From Ralstonia thomasii (GTDB taxonomy: Bacteria; Pseudomonadota; Gammaproteobacteria; Burkholderiales; Burkholderiaceae): a DNA stretch of 64,000 nt. The position numbers and the translations under genes were made by a program. Of the stretch, positions 26,251-35,090 are shown in pieces; the stretch's first letter is position 1, and every line of letters starts with the position of its first letter. The stretch is taken from NCBI RefSeq assembly GCF_958405895.1, contig NZ_CATZAR010000003.1; one strand, written 5' to 3'. The notes under the pieces were generated by a model that ran no database searches, was not told where the DNA came from, and saw nothing but the letters and a program-made list of their open reading frames with translations.

Positions 26251-26892
26251 ATGCGTCACCCGACCGCTCGTCTCGAATCGAATCACGCAGCAGCCACGCC
26301 GATGCGAAAGGGCGAGTTGACGCGTGCAGCGATTCTCGATGCCGCGCTGGAACTGGCCTCGCGCGACGGACTGGAAGGATTGACGATCGGTGTGCTCGCG
26401 GAGCGCATGCAGATGAGCAAGAGCGGGGTGTTCGCGCACTTCGGCTCGCGTGAGGATCTGCAGGTGGAAGTGGTTCGCGAGTATCACAAACGGTTCGAGC
26501 AGGAAGTTTTCTACCCGAGCTTGACGGAACCGCGCGGTCTGCCGCGCCTGTGGAGCATGGTGCGACGCTGGATGGAGCGCCGCATTCAGGAAGTGACCAC
26601 GGGCTGCATCTACATCAGCGGCGCGGTGGAGTACGACGATCGTGCCGAAAGCCCGGTGCGCGACGAACTCGTCAAGAGCGTGACGATCTGGCGTGCAGCA
26701 TTGGCCCGCGCGATCGCACAGGCAAAGGAAGAAGGCCACCTGCGTGCAGAAGCGGACCCGCAATTGATGCTCTTCGAGATGTACAGCCTGGAACTGGGTC
26801 TGCATCACGATGCGCGTTTCCTGCGGTTGCCGAACAGCGCCGAGCTGGCCATGGTGGCGCTTAACAAACTCATTCAGTCTTACCGAACCTGA
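26251..26892 (+). CDS. TetR family regulator of the beta-oxidation cluster
   Basis: A 213-residue TetR-type repressor. The N-terminal HTH region reads TRAAILDAALELASRDGLEG, then LTIGVLAERMQMSKSGVFAHF (recognition helix around residues 52-63). The C-terminal half is a ligand-binding helical domain. The start at 26251 is preceded by GGAGAGAAA; the frame is open further upstream but crosses the promoter. It lies 52 bases before the acyl-CoA dehydrogenase gene with no terminator between. By position it likely senses an acyl-CoA and controls itself and the fad genes, like the FadP/PsrA-type regulators known in proteobacteria. Confidence 0.88.
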   Translation: MRHPTARLESNHAAATPMRKGELTRAAILDAALELASRDGLEGLTIGVLAERMQMSKSGVFAHFGSREDLQVEVVREYHKRFEQEVFYPSLTEPRGLPRLWSMVRRWMERRIQEVTTGCIYISGAVEYDDRAESPVRDELVKSVTIWRAALARAIAQAKEEGHLRAEADPQLMLFEMYSLELGLHHDARFLRLPNSAELAMVALNKLIQSYRT

Positions 26893-26944
26893 CGCGGCCG
26901 TCGCACACCTAGCGGGTCGCGCAGCAACAACCAAGGAGCCCAAG

Positions 26945-28732
26945 ATGGGTCAATACACCGCACCGTTGCGCGACATGCAGTTTGTCCTCCATGAGCTTCT
27001 CGGCGTCGAGAACCACTTGAAGGAGATGCCGCAGCACGCGGAGATCGATGCCGACACCATCAACCAGGTGATCGAGGAAGCGGGCAAGTTCTGCTCCGAA
27101 GTCATCTTCCCGCTCAACCAGTCCGGCGATCGCGAGGGCTGCACGTACCACGGCGACGGCGTGGTGACCGCTCCGAAGGGCTTCAAGGAGGCGTATCAAC
27201 AGTACGTCGAGGCCGGCTGGCCCTCGCTGGGCTGCGATCCGGAATACGGCGGCCAAGGTCTGCCCATCCTGATCAACAACGCGCTGTACGAGATGCTGAA
27301 TTCGGCCAACCAGGCCTGGACGATGTATCCGGGCCTGTCGCACGGCGCATACGAAGCCCTGCACGCGCACGGTACCGACGAACTCAAGCAGCGCTACCTG
27401 CCCAAGCTGGTGTCGGGCGTTTGGACCGGCACGATGTGTCTGACCGAGCCGCACTGTGGTACCGATCTCGGCATCCTGCGCACCAAGGCAGAGCCGCTGG
27501 CCGATGGCTCGTACGCCATCACCGGCACGAAGATCTTCATCTCGGCGGGCGAGCACGACCTGTCGGAAAACATCATCCACCTGGTGCTGGCACGCCTGCC
27601 CGATGCACCGGGCGGCACCAAGGGCATCTCGCTGTTCGTGGTGCCCAAGTTCATCCCCGATGCCAACGGCAACCCGGGCGAGCGCAACACCGTGAAGTGC
27701 GGCTCCATCGAACACAAGATGGGCATTCACGGCAACGCTACCTGCGTGATCAATCTGGACGGTGCGCGCGGTTGGATGGTCGGCGAGCCGAACAAGGGCC
27801 TGAACGCCATGTTCGTGATGATGAACGCCGCCCGTCTCGGCGTCGGCATGCAGAGCCTGGGCCTGACCGAAGTCGCGTACCAAAACTCCGCTGCCTACGC
27901 CAAGGAACGTCTGCAGATGCGCAGCCTGTCGGGCCCGAAGGCACCGGACAAGCCGGCCGACCCGATCATCGTGCACCCGGACGTGCGCCGCATGCTGCTG
28001 ACGCAACGCGCCTTTGCCGAAGGCGGCCGTGCATTTAGCTACTGGATCGCCCTTCAGATCGACCGTGAGCTGTCGCACGCCGATGAGTCGGCGCGCAAGG
28101 ACGCCGCCGACCTCGTCGCGCTGCTGACGCCGATCGCCAAGGCTTTCCTGAGCGACAACGCATTCATCTCCACCAACGAAGGCATGCAGGTATTCGGCGG
28201 CCACGGCTACATCGCCGAGTGGGGCATGGAGCAGTACGTGCGCGACGCCCGCATCAACATGATCTACGAAGGCACGAATACCGTGCAGTCGCTGGACCTG
28301 CTGGGCCGCAAGATCCTCGGCGACATGGGCGCCAAGATGAAGAAATTCGGCAAGCTGGTCCAGGACTTTGTGGAAGCCGAAGGCACCAACGAAGCCATGC
28401 AGGAATTCATCAACCCGCTGGCCGACATCGGTGACAAGGTCCAGAAGCTGACCATGGAAATCGGCATGAAGGCAATGGCCAACCCGGACGAAGTCGGCGC
28501 CGCCGCTGTGCCGTACCTGCGTGTGGTCGGCCATCTGGTGTTCTCGTACTTCTGGGCCCGCATGGCCAAGATCGCTCTGGAAAAGCAAGACAGTGGCGAC
28601 TCGTTCTACAAGGTCAAGCTGGCGACGGCGCGCTTCTACTTTGCCAAGCTGCTGCCTGAGACCGCTTCGCAGATCCGCATGGCACGTGCCGGCGGCGCGA
28701 CGCTGATGGCACTCGAAGCCGACCTGTTCTAA
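26945..28732 (+). CDS. Acyl-CoA dehydrogenase, long-form (FadE-like)
   Basis: A 595-residue flavoprotein of the larger acyl-CoA dehydrogenase group. It oxidises acyl-CoA to trans-2-enoyl-CoA, passing electrons to ETF. The opening MGQYTAPLRDMQFVLHELLG is characteristic. FAD/substrate motifs include MCLTEPHCGTDLG (about 165) and GTKIFISAGEHD. The catalytic glutamate is expected at E442 in MIYEGTNTVQSLDLLGRK. A C-terminal helical extension of about 130 residues follows. A strong ribosome site (AAGGAG) precedes the ATG. It is the first enzyme of a fad operon. Confidence 0.95.
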   Translation: MGQYTAPLRDMQFVLHELLGVENHLKEMPQHAEIDADTINQVIEEAGKFCSEVIFPLNQSGDREGCTYHGDGVVTAPKGFKEAYQQYVEAGWPSLGCDPEYGGQGLPILINNALYEMLNSANQAWTMYPGLSHGAYEALHAHGTDELKQRYLPKLVSGVWTGTMCLTEPHCGTDLGILRTKAEPLADGSYAITGTKIFISAGEHDLSENIIHLVLARLPDAPGGTKGISLFVVPKFIPDANGNPGERNTVKCGSIEHKMGIHGNATCVINLDGARGWMVGEPNKGLNAMFVMMNAARLGVGMQSLGLTEVAYQNSAAYAKERLQMRSLSGPKAPDKPADPIIVHPDVRRMLLTQRAFAEGGRAFSYWIALQIDRELSHADESARKDAADLVALLTPIAKAFLSDNAFISTNEGMQVFGGHGYIAEWGMEQYVRDARINMIYEGTNTVQSLDLLGRKILGDMGAKMKKFGKLVQDFVEAEGTNEAMQEFINPLADIGDKVQKLTMEIGMKAMANPDEVGAAAVPYLRVVGHLVFSYFWARMAKIALEKQDSGDSFYKVKLATARFYFAKLLPETASQIRMARAGGATLMALEADLF

Positions 28733-28807
28733 CAGGCGCACTTACCCGGGGCGACGCGCAAAGACCGTCGCCCCGCTTGTCTCTTCCTCACCTCCCGCGA
28801 GGACACC

Positions 28808-31288
28808 ATGACCCGCACTGAACTCCCCACCAGCGCGCAGCCGCAGGCCGGCCAGCGTTCCAATTTCCTCGTCCGGCGCGTTGCTGTGCTGGGCGCCGGC
28901 GTGATGGGGGCGCAGATTGCCGCGCACCTGATCAACGCCAAGGTTCCTGTCACGCTGTTTGATCTTCCGGCCAAGGAAGGCCCGAAGAGCGGCATCGCGC
29001 TGAAGGCCATTGAAAACCTGAAGAAGCTGTCGCCGGCGCCGCTCGGTATCAAGGATGACGCCAACCTGATCCAGGCCGCCAACTACGAAGACGACATCGA
29101 AAAGCTGCGTGATTGCGATCTCGTGATCGAAGCGATTGCCGAGCGGATGGACTGGAAGCACGACCTGTATAAGAAGGTCGCGCCGCACATCGCCTCGCAT
29201 GCGATCTTTGCCTCCAACACGTCGGGTCTGTCGATCACCGAACTATCCGATGGCTTTGATGCCGAGCTGAAGTCGCGCTTCTGCGGCGTGCACTTCTTCA
29301 ATCCGCCGCGCTACATGCACCTGGTCGAGCTGATCCCGACTGCCCACACGCGCGGCGACATTCTCGACCAGCTGGAAACGTTCCTGACCTCCGCGCTCGG
29401 CAAGGGCGTGGTGCGCGCGAAGGACACGCCCAACTTCATCGCCAACCGCGTCGGCATCTTCTCGATCCTGGCCGTATTTGCGGAGTCGGCCACGTACGGC
29501 ATTCCGTTCGACGTGGTCGATGACCTGACGGGCTCGAAGCTGGGCCGTGCCAAGTCAGCGACGTTCCGCACGGCGGACGTGGTGGGCCTGGACACGATGG
29601 CGCACGTCATCAAGACGATGCAGGACAACCTGAAGGAGGATCCGTTCGCTCCGGTCTACGCTACGCCGCCCGTGCTGGCCAAGCTGGTGGAGGCGGGCGC
29701 CCTGGGCCAGAAGGCCGGCGCCGGTTTCTACAAAAAGGAAGGCAAAGAAATCAAGGTGCTGGATCCGCAAAGCGGCCAGTACGGCCCAAGTGGCAAGAAG
29801 GCGGATGACATCGTTGTGCGCATCCTGAAGAAGGAGCCGGCCGAGCGTCTGAAGCTGCTGCGCGAATCGACCAACCCGCAGGCGCAGTTCCTGTGGGCTG
29901 TGTTCCGTGACGTGTTCCACTACATCGCCGTGTACCTGGAGCAAATTGCCGACTCCGCCGCGGAAGTGGATCTGGCGATCCGCTGGGGCTTCGGCTGGAA
30001 CAGCGGCCCGTTCGAAGACTGGCAAGAGGCGGGCTGGAAGCAGGTGGCCGAGTGGGTGAAGGAAGACATCGAAGCCGGCAAGGCGCTGTCGAACGCAGCG
30101 CTGCCGCAGTGGGTGTTTTCCGGCCCAGTGGCGGACAACGGCGGTGTGCATTCGGCACAGGGTTCGTGGTCGGCCAAACAGGGCACGTTCCTGCAACGCA
30201 GCACGCTGCCGGTGTACGGCCGCCAGGTGTTCCGCGCACCCATCAAGGGTGCGACCACGGTCAATCCGCTCACGTATGGCAAGACCATCGAAGAGACCGA
30301 CGCCGTGCGCATCTGGGTGGACGACGCGGCTGGCCAGGACGACGTGCTGGTCGTCTCGTTCAAGAGCAAGATGAATACGATCGGACCGAGCGTCATCGAC
30401 GGTCTGACGCGTGCCGTTGACCTGGCCGAAGCCGGCTACAAGGGTCTGGTGGTGTGGCAGCCGACGTCTCTCAAGCTGGGCGCGCCGGGCGGCCCGTTCT
30501 CCGCCGGTGCAAACCTCGAAGAAGCCATGCCCGCCTTTATGATGGGCGGCGCCAAGGGCATCGAGCCGTTCGTCAAGAAGTTTCAGGACGGCATGATGCG
30601 TGTGAAGTACGCCGGCGTGCCGGTCGTGTCGGCCGCATCGGGCATCGCACTGGGCGGCGGCTGCGAACTGCTGCTGCACTCGGCCAAGCGTGTGGCTGCG
30701 CTGGAGACGTACATCGGTCTCGTGGAAGTGGGCGTGGGCCTGGTGCCGGCAGGTGGCGGCCTGAAGGAAGCGGCCTTGGCCGCTGCCAAGGCTGCGCAGG
30801 CAGCGGGCAGCACGAACATCCTGCAGTTCCTGACCAACCGCTTCCAGGCTGCGGCTATGGCCAAGGTGTCGTCTTCCGCGCTGGACGCGCAGAAGATCGG
30901 CTACCTGCAACCGACCGACACGATCGTGTTCAACGTGCACGAATTGCTGCACGTTGCGCGCAATGAAGTGCGCGCGCTGTCCGACTCGGGCTACCGCGCG
31001 CCGCTGCGTCCGGTGGGCATTCCGGTGGCAGGTCGTTCCGGTATCGCGACGATCAAGGCGTCGCTGGTGAACATGCGTGACGGCGGCTTCATCTCGCAGC
31101 ACGACTTCACGATTGCCTCGCGCATTGCTGAAGCCGTGTGCGGCGGTGACGTCGAAGCCGGCGCGCTGGTGGATGAAGAATGGCTGCTGGCGCTGGAGCG
31201 CAAGGCCTTCGTGGACCTGCTCGGCAGCTCCAAGACCCAGGAACGCATCATGGGCATGCTGCAGACCGGCAAGCCGGTGCGTAACTAA
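28808..31288 (+). CDS. 3-hydroxyacyl-CoA dehydrogenase / enoyl-CoA hydratase fusion
   Basis: An 826-residue bifunctional beta-oxidation enzyme. The N-terminal NAD-binding domain has VAVLGAGVMGAQIAAHLINA (GAGVMG at 29-34) and CGVHFFNPPRYMHLVEL with the catalytic histidine at about 162. The C-terminal hydratase-like domain starts near residue 505 and has SAGANLEEAMPAF and SGIALGGGCELLLHSAKRVA near 607-626. The dehydrogenase-before-hydratase order matches FadN of Bacillus and differs from Escherichia FadB. It lies 75 bases after fadE and 33 before the thiolase gene, forming one operon. Confidence 0.93.
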   Translation: MTRTELPTSAQPQAGQRSNFLVRRVAVLGAGVMGAQIAAHLINAKVPVTLFDLPAKEGPKSGIALKAIENLKKLSPAPLGIKDDANLIQAANYEDDIEKLRDCDLVIEAIAERMDWKHDLYKKVAPHIASHAIFASNTSGLSITELSDGFDAELKSRFCGVHFFNPPRYMHLVELIPTAHTRGDILDQLETFLTSALGKGVVRAKDTPNFIANRVGIFSILAVFAESATYGIPFDVVDDLTGSKLGRAKSATFRTADVVGLDTMAHVIKTMQDNLKEDPFAPVYATPPVLAKLVEAGALGQKAGAGFYKKEGKEIKVLDPQSGQYGPSGKKADDIVVRILKKEPAERLKLLRESTNPQAQFLWAVFRDVFHYIAVYLEQIADSAAEVDLAIRWGFGWNSGPFEDWQEAGWKQVAEWVKEDIEAGKALSNAALPQWVFSGPVADNGGVHSAQGSWSAKQGTFLQRSTLPVYGRQVFRAPIKGATTVNPLTYGKTIEETDAVRIWVDDAAGQDDVLVVSFKSKMNTIGPSVIDGLTRAVDLAEAGYKGLVVWQPTSLKLGAPGGPFSAGANLEEAMPAFMMGGAKGIEPFVKKFQDGMMRVKYAGVPVVSAASGIALGGGCELLLHSAKRVAALETYIGLVEVGVGLVPAGGGLKEAALAAAKAAQAAGSTNILQFLTNRFQAAAMAKVSSSALDAQKIGYLQPTDTIVFNVHELLHVARNEVRALSDSGYRAPLRPVGIPVAGRSGIATIKASLVNMRDGGFISQHDFTIASRIAEAVCGGDVEAGALVDEEWLLALERKAFVDLLGSSKTQERIMGMLQTGKPVRN

Positions 31289-31321
31289 TCGCCGCGACGA
31301 CAGAGAAACAGGAGTTTCATC

Positions 31322-32521
31322 ATGACCAAGCAATTGCAAGACGCCTATATCGTCGCAGCGACGCGTTCCCCGATCGGCAAGGCGCCCAAGGGCACGCTCA
31401 AGAACCTGCGCCCGGATGACCTGCTGGCGACCATCCTCAAGAGTGCTGTCGCCCAGGTGCCGAACCTGGACCCGGCGTTGATCGAAGACGCCATCGTCGG
31501 CTGTGCGATTCCGGAAGCGCAGCAGGGCCTGAACGTGGCGCGTATCGGCGCGCTGCTGGCCGGCCTGCCTAACTCTGTGGGCGGTGTAACCGTCAACCGC
31601 TTCTGCGCCTCTGGCCTGACCGCCGTGGCCATGGCGGCTGACCGCATCCGGGTGGGCGAATCCGACGTGATGATCGCCGCCGGTGTCGAATCGATGAGCA
31701 TGGTGCCGATGATGGGCAACTCGCCGTCGATGTCGCCGGAGATTTTCACGCGCGACGAGAACGTCGGCATCGCCTACGGCATGGGCCTGACGGCGGAGAA
31801 GGTCGCCCAGCAATGGAAGATCTCGCGCGAGGCGCAGGACGCCTTCTCGCTGGCTTCGCACCAGAAGGCGCTGGCCGCGCAGCAAGCCGGCGAGTTCAAG
31901 GACGAGATCACCCCGATCGAGATCATCGAGAAGTTCCCGAACCTGGGTACGGGCGCGATCGACATCAAGACGCGCACGATGTCGCTGGATGAAGGCCCAC
32001 GTGCCGATACGTCGGTCGAAGGCCTGGGCAAGCTGCGCGCCGTGTTCGCGAATAAGGGCAGCGTGACGGCCGGCAACAGCTCGCAGACGTCGGACGGCTC
32101 GGGCGCGTTGATCCTGGTGTCGGAGAAGATCCTCAAGCAGTTCAACCTGGTGCCGCTGGCGCGCTTCGTATCGTTTGCGGTGCGCGGCGTGCCGCCCGAG
32201 ATCATGGGGATCGGCCCGAAGGAAGCGATTCCTGCCGCGCTGAAGGCGGGCGGCCTGACGCAGGACCAGATCGACTGGATCGAGCTGAACGAAGCGTTCG
32301 CCGCGCAGTCGCTGGCCGTGATCCAGGACCTGGGCCTGGACACCAGCAAGATCAACCCGCTGGGTGGCGCGATCGCGCTGGGCCACCCGCTGGGCGCCAC
32401 CGGTGCCATTCGTGCGGCCACGGTGGTGCACGGCCTGCGCCGTCGCAACCAGAAGTACGGCATGGTGACGATGTGCGTCGGCACCGGCATGGGCGCTGCG
32501 GGCATTTTCGAACGCATGTGA
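31322..32521 (+). CDS. Acetyl-CoA C-acyltransferase (3-ketoacyl-CoA thiolase)
   Basis: A 399-residue thiolase that cleaves 3-ketoacyl-CoA with CoA. The acyl-enzyme cysteine is C95 in VNRFCASGLTAVAMAADRI, the base histidine is H355 in GGAIALGHPLGATGA and the second cysteine is C385 in CVGTGMGAAGIFERM. Length and motifs are those of FadA-type degradative thiolases. An AGGAG ribosome site precedes the ATG. It ends the fadE-HAD-thiolase operon just before a strong hairpin. Confidence 0.95.
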   Translation: MTKQLQDAYIVAATRSPIGKAPKGTLKNLRPDDLLATILKSAVAQVPNLDPALIEDAIVGCAIPEAQQGLNVARIGALLAGLPNSVGGVTVNRFCASGLTAVAMAADRIRVGESDVMIAAGVESMSMVPMMGNSPSMSPEIFTRDENVGIAYGMGLTAEKVAQQWKISREAQDAFSLASHQKALAAQQAGEFKDEITPIEIIEKFPNLGTGAIDIKTRTMSLDEGPRADTSVEGLGKLRAVFANKGSVTAGNSSQTSDGSGALILVSEKILKQFNLVPLARFVSFAVRGVPPEIMGIGPKEAIPAALKAGGLTQDQIDWIELNEAFAAQSLAVIQDLGLDTSKINPLGGAIALGHPLGATGAIRAATVVHGLRRRNQKYGMVTMCVGTGMGAAGIFERM

Positions 32522-32529
32522 CCCCACGT

Positions 32530-32558
32530 CAGGGGGAAGGATTAAGTTCTTCCCCCTG
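32530..32558 (+). terminator. Hairpin terminator after the thiolase gene
   Basis: A perfect 10-bp stem CAGGGGGAAG / CTTCCCCCTG with a 9-base loop, 9 bases after the stop codon. The T-tail is poor (CTTGT), so termination may be partial or Rho-assisted. Confidence 0.65.
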
Positions 32559-32739
32559 CTTGTAAATCGCCCGTCTCAACACGCATGATTGCGCAGGCGC
32601 GCGCAGTACTACATCAACAAGCGCGCCGAAGAACGCAGCCGGCACCTAGCCGGCATCGCGACAGAAGCGGAACCATGATTCCGCAACAGAGGAGACACAC
32701 CACCGGGCCACCGGCGGTGCACCAAGAGGAGGGCGTGCG

Positions 32740-33705
32740 ATGGGCAACACTATCGGCGACACAATCGTATTGACCGACGCGGCATGCGATATGCCACGCT
32801 CGATGATCGATCAACTGGGGTTGGGCGTAGTGCCGTTCCGCATTCGTGCGGGCGAATTGTTTGTGGAAGACCGCCGCGACGAGGTGGCGCTTCCGCAGCT
32901 CTATCGCAAATACCTCGTCGACAAGCAGGATCACTACGCCGAATCGATTCCGCTGCTCGAGCGCGAAATCGAAGACTTCCTGCTTAAGCACGTGGTCACG
33001 CAGCACGACCGTGCCTTGCTGCTCACGATTGCCAGCTCGCGCAGCCATTTCTACAGCCATGCAACTGGTGCCGTGGTAGGCACCACGGCCAAGAGCTTCA
33101 AGCCACGCAAGGATGCGGGCCGCTCAGGGCTGTTCGAGTTGACGGTGGTCGATACCGGCGCCATTGGCCCGGGCCAAGCGCTGATGGTGCATGAAGCAGC
33201 ACGCATGTTGCGGGAAGGCGCAGAGGTGCGTGACGTGGTGCACGTGATCGAGAATCGCCTGCGCGATGCCTCACACGTCTATCTCGTGCCCGATGAGTTG
33301 CTGTACATGTACACGCGCGCCAAGCAGAAGGGCGAGAAGAGCATCACCTGGGGGCGCTACATGATGGGCACGGCCTTCAACGTGCGGCCGCTCATTCATA
33401 TGCACCGCGGCGACACCGAAGCCATCGCCAAGGTGCGCGGCTCCGACGAGGGAATTCGCCGCCTGCTCGCGCACACCGAAACCATGATTACCGAGGAGCG
33501 TCTGGCCACGCCGGTGGTGGCGATCACGTATTCCGGTTCGCTCGATACCGTGCGCCGCATGGAGCCGGTGCAAGCGTTGATGCGAACCGCACAGGAGCAC
33601 GGCGTGGAAGTGCTGCTCGCGCCGATGAGCCTGACCGTGGCGTTGAACGTGGGGGCCAACGCGTTCTCCGTCGGTTATCTATCTGATTCGCCTGTGCCGA
33701 TTTAG
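32740..33705 (+). CDS. DegV family protein (EDD domain, fatty-acid binding)
   Basis: A 321-residue protein of the DegV family, which binds a fatty acid in a two-domain EDD fold; some members are fatty-acid-kinase (FakB) partners. The opening DTIVLTDAACDMPRSMIDQL matches the S/T-D-x-x-x-D nucleating motif of the family. TIASSRSHFYSHATGA resembles the ligand loop. It has a strong GAGGAGG ribosome site and lies inside the acyl-CoA cluster, consistent with fatty-acid handling. I did not see a FakA kinase gene nearby. The 218-bp upstream gap holds small hairpins (32651-32684) but no other gene. Confidence 0.85.
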   Translation: MGNTIGDTIVLTDAACDMPRSMIDQLGLGVVPFRIRAGELFVEDRRDEVALPQLYRKYLVDKQDHYAESIPLLEREIEDFLLKHVVTQHDRALLLTIASSRSHFYSHATGAVVGTTAKSFKPRKDAGRSGLFELTVVDTGAIGPGQALMVHEAARMLREGAEVRDVVHVIENRLRDASHVYLVPDELLYMYTRAKQKGEKSITWGRYMMGTAFNVRPLIHMHRGDTEAIAKVRGSDEGIRRLLAHTETMITEERLATPVVAITYSGSLDTVRRMEPVQALMRTAQEHGVEVLLAPMSLTVALNVGANAFSVGYLSDSPVPI

Positions 33706-33731
33706 CCGCGCAGGCTTCACCTGGAGTTTTC

Positions 33732-34496
33732 ATGTCGATTCGTACCGAGACCGCAGACGGCGTCCTGACGCTGACCTTTGATCGTCTGGACCGCAAGAAC
33801 GCCATCACGGCCGCGATGTATCAAACGTTGGCCGATGCCCTGGTGGCTGCCGAAACCGATCCCGCCATCCGCGTGATTGTGCTGGCCGGCCACGAGAGCG
33901 TGTTCACGGCGGGCAATGACCTCGAAGACTTCATGAAGAATCCGCCCAAGGACGAGAGCGCCCCTGTGCACCAGTTCCTGCGAGCGATCAGCACAGCGAG
34001 CAAGCCGTTGATCGCCTCTGTGAGCGGCGCGGCTGTCGGCGTGGGTACGACCATGCTGCTGCATTGCGATCTCGTCTACGCATCCGAGACGGCCAAGCTG
34101 TCGATGCCATTCGCGCAGCTGGGCCTCTGCCCTGAAGCCGCATCGAGCTTGCTGCTGCCGCAGCTGGCCGGCTACCACCGCGCGGCGGACAAGCTGCTCT
34201 TCGGCGAGCCGTTCGACGCGAACGAAGCGCGCGAGCTGGGGCTGGTCAATCGCGTGCTGCCGGCTGGCGAACTGGATGCCTTCGTGCGTACGCAGGCGCG
34301 CAAGCTGACGCTGCTGCCGCCCGCATCGCTGCGCGCCACCAAGCGCCTGATGAAGGAGGGCGCCACGCCGCAGATCGCCGAGCGCATGTCGGTGGAAGGC
34401 AAGCAATTTGGGGAAATGCTGCGTGCCCCCGAGGCGCGCGAGGCGTTCACGGCGTTCTTCGAAAAGCGCCGCCCGGATTTCTCCAAGTTCAACTGA
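33732..34496 (+). CDS. Enoyl-CoA hydratase/isomerase family protein
   Basis: A 254-residue crotonase-fold protein, probably hydrating 2-enoyl-CoA. Oxyanion-hole segments are FTAGNDLEDFMKNPPK (near residues 59-74) and SVSGAAVGVGTTMLLHCDLV (near 97-116). The end RPDFSKFN is common in the PaaG/EchA subgroup. The glutamate usually found after GxG in true hydratases is not obvious, so isomerase activity is possible. It follows the DegV gene by 26 bases and shares a bidirectional terminator with yciA. Confidence 0.88.
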   Translation: MSIRTETADGVLTLTFDRLDRKNAITAAMYQTLADALVAAETDPAIRVIVLAGHESVFTAGNDLEDFMKNPPKDESAPVHQFLRAISTASKPLIASVSGAAVGVGTTMLLHCDLVYASETAKLSMPFAQLGLCPEAASSLLLPQLAGYHRAADKLLFGEPFDANEARELGLVNRVLPAGELDAFVRTQARKLTLLPPASLRATKRLMKEGATPQIAERMSVEGKQFGEMLRAPEAREAFTAFFEKRRPDFSKFN

Positions 34497-34515
34497 GCGA
34501 ATCGTTCACCTGCAA

Positions 34516-34546
34516 AAGAAAACCCGGCGCGAAGCCGGGTTTTTTC
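34516..34546. terminator. Bidirectional terminator between enoyl-CoA hydratase and yciA
   Basis: Stem AACCCGGC / GCCGGGTT with loop GCGAA, flanked by an A-run on the left and a T-run on the right, so it can serve both convergent genes. Confidence 0.9.
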
Positions 34547-34561
34547 TTAGCCGTTGCCCCT

Positions 34562-34981
34562 TCAGAGCGGCGGCAGCACGCGCGGCTTGCGAGTCTCGTC
34601 GGTCGCCACGTAGGTGAGGGTGGCTTCCGTCACCTTGACGGTGGCGTGGCGACCGCTGGCGTGCATGCGTTGCGCATAGACCTCCACATCCACGGTGATC
34701 GACGTGCGCCCCGTCTTGACCACGTTAGCGTAGAAGCTCACCAGATCGCCCACGTACACAGGTTGCTTGAAGACAAACGAGTTGACCGCGATCGTGGCGA
34801 CACGGCCGTTGGCGCGTACCACGGCTGGGATCGACCCGGCAATGTCCACCTGCGACATGATCCAGCCGCCAAACACATCACCGTGGACGTTGGCGTCGGA
34901 CGGCATGGGCATCACGCGCACGGCGGGCTGCTTGTCGGCGGGCAGCGTGACGGTTTCAGTGGCGGCATGGGTATCGGACAT
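34562..34981 (-). CDS. yciA: Acyl-CoA thioesterase YciA
   Basis: A 139-residue hot-dog fold thioesterase hydrolysing short- and medium-chain acyl-CoA. The family motif NVHGDVFGGWIMSQVDIAGS has its aspartate at D46 and the loop at residues 31-40. FVFKQPVYVGDLVSFYANVV matches the second strand set. The start at 34981 is an ATG; longer in-frame extensions upstream look unrelated to the family. It is divergent from the Atm1-type ABC gene, with 109 bases between starts. Confidence 0.93.
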   Translation of the reverse strand: MSDTHAATETVTLPADKQPAVRVMPMPSDANVHGDVFGGWIMSQVDIAGSIPAVVRANGRVATIAVNSFVFKQPVYVGDLVSFYANVVKTGRTSITVDVEVYAQRMHASGRHATVKVTEATLTYVATDETRKPRVLPPL

Positions 34982-35090
34982 GATGATGCAGGGCAGCATT
35001 GAGGCGGGAGGGAGCGCCCACCAGCGCGCCTGGGGCGCGCGCAGGTGATCGGTGGGAGAATACACAATCCGCCATTTTATTGCACCGCAC

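Noticed and set aside
29555..32527. A 990-codon open frame on the minus strand opposite the beta-oxidation genes
   Set aside because: It is the complement of well-supported genes in GC-rich DNA; its protein is His/Arg/Gln-rich and unlike any family.
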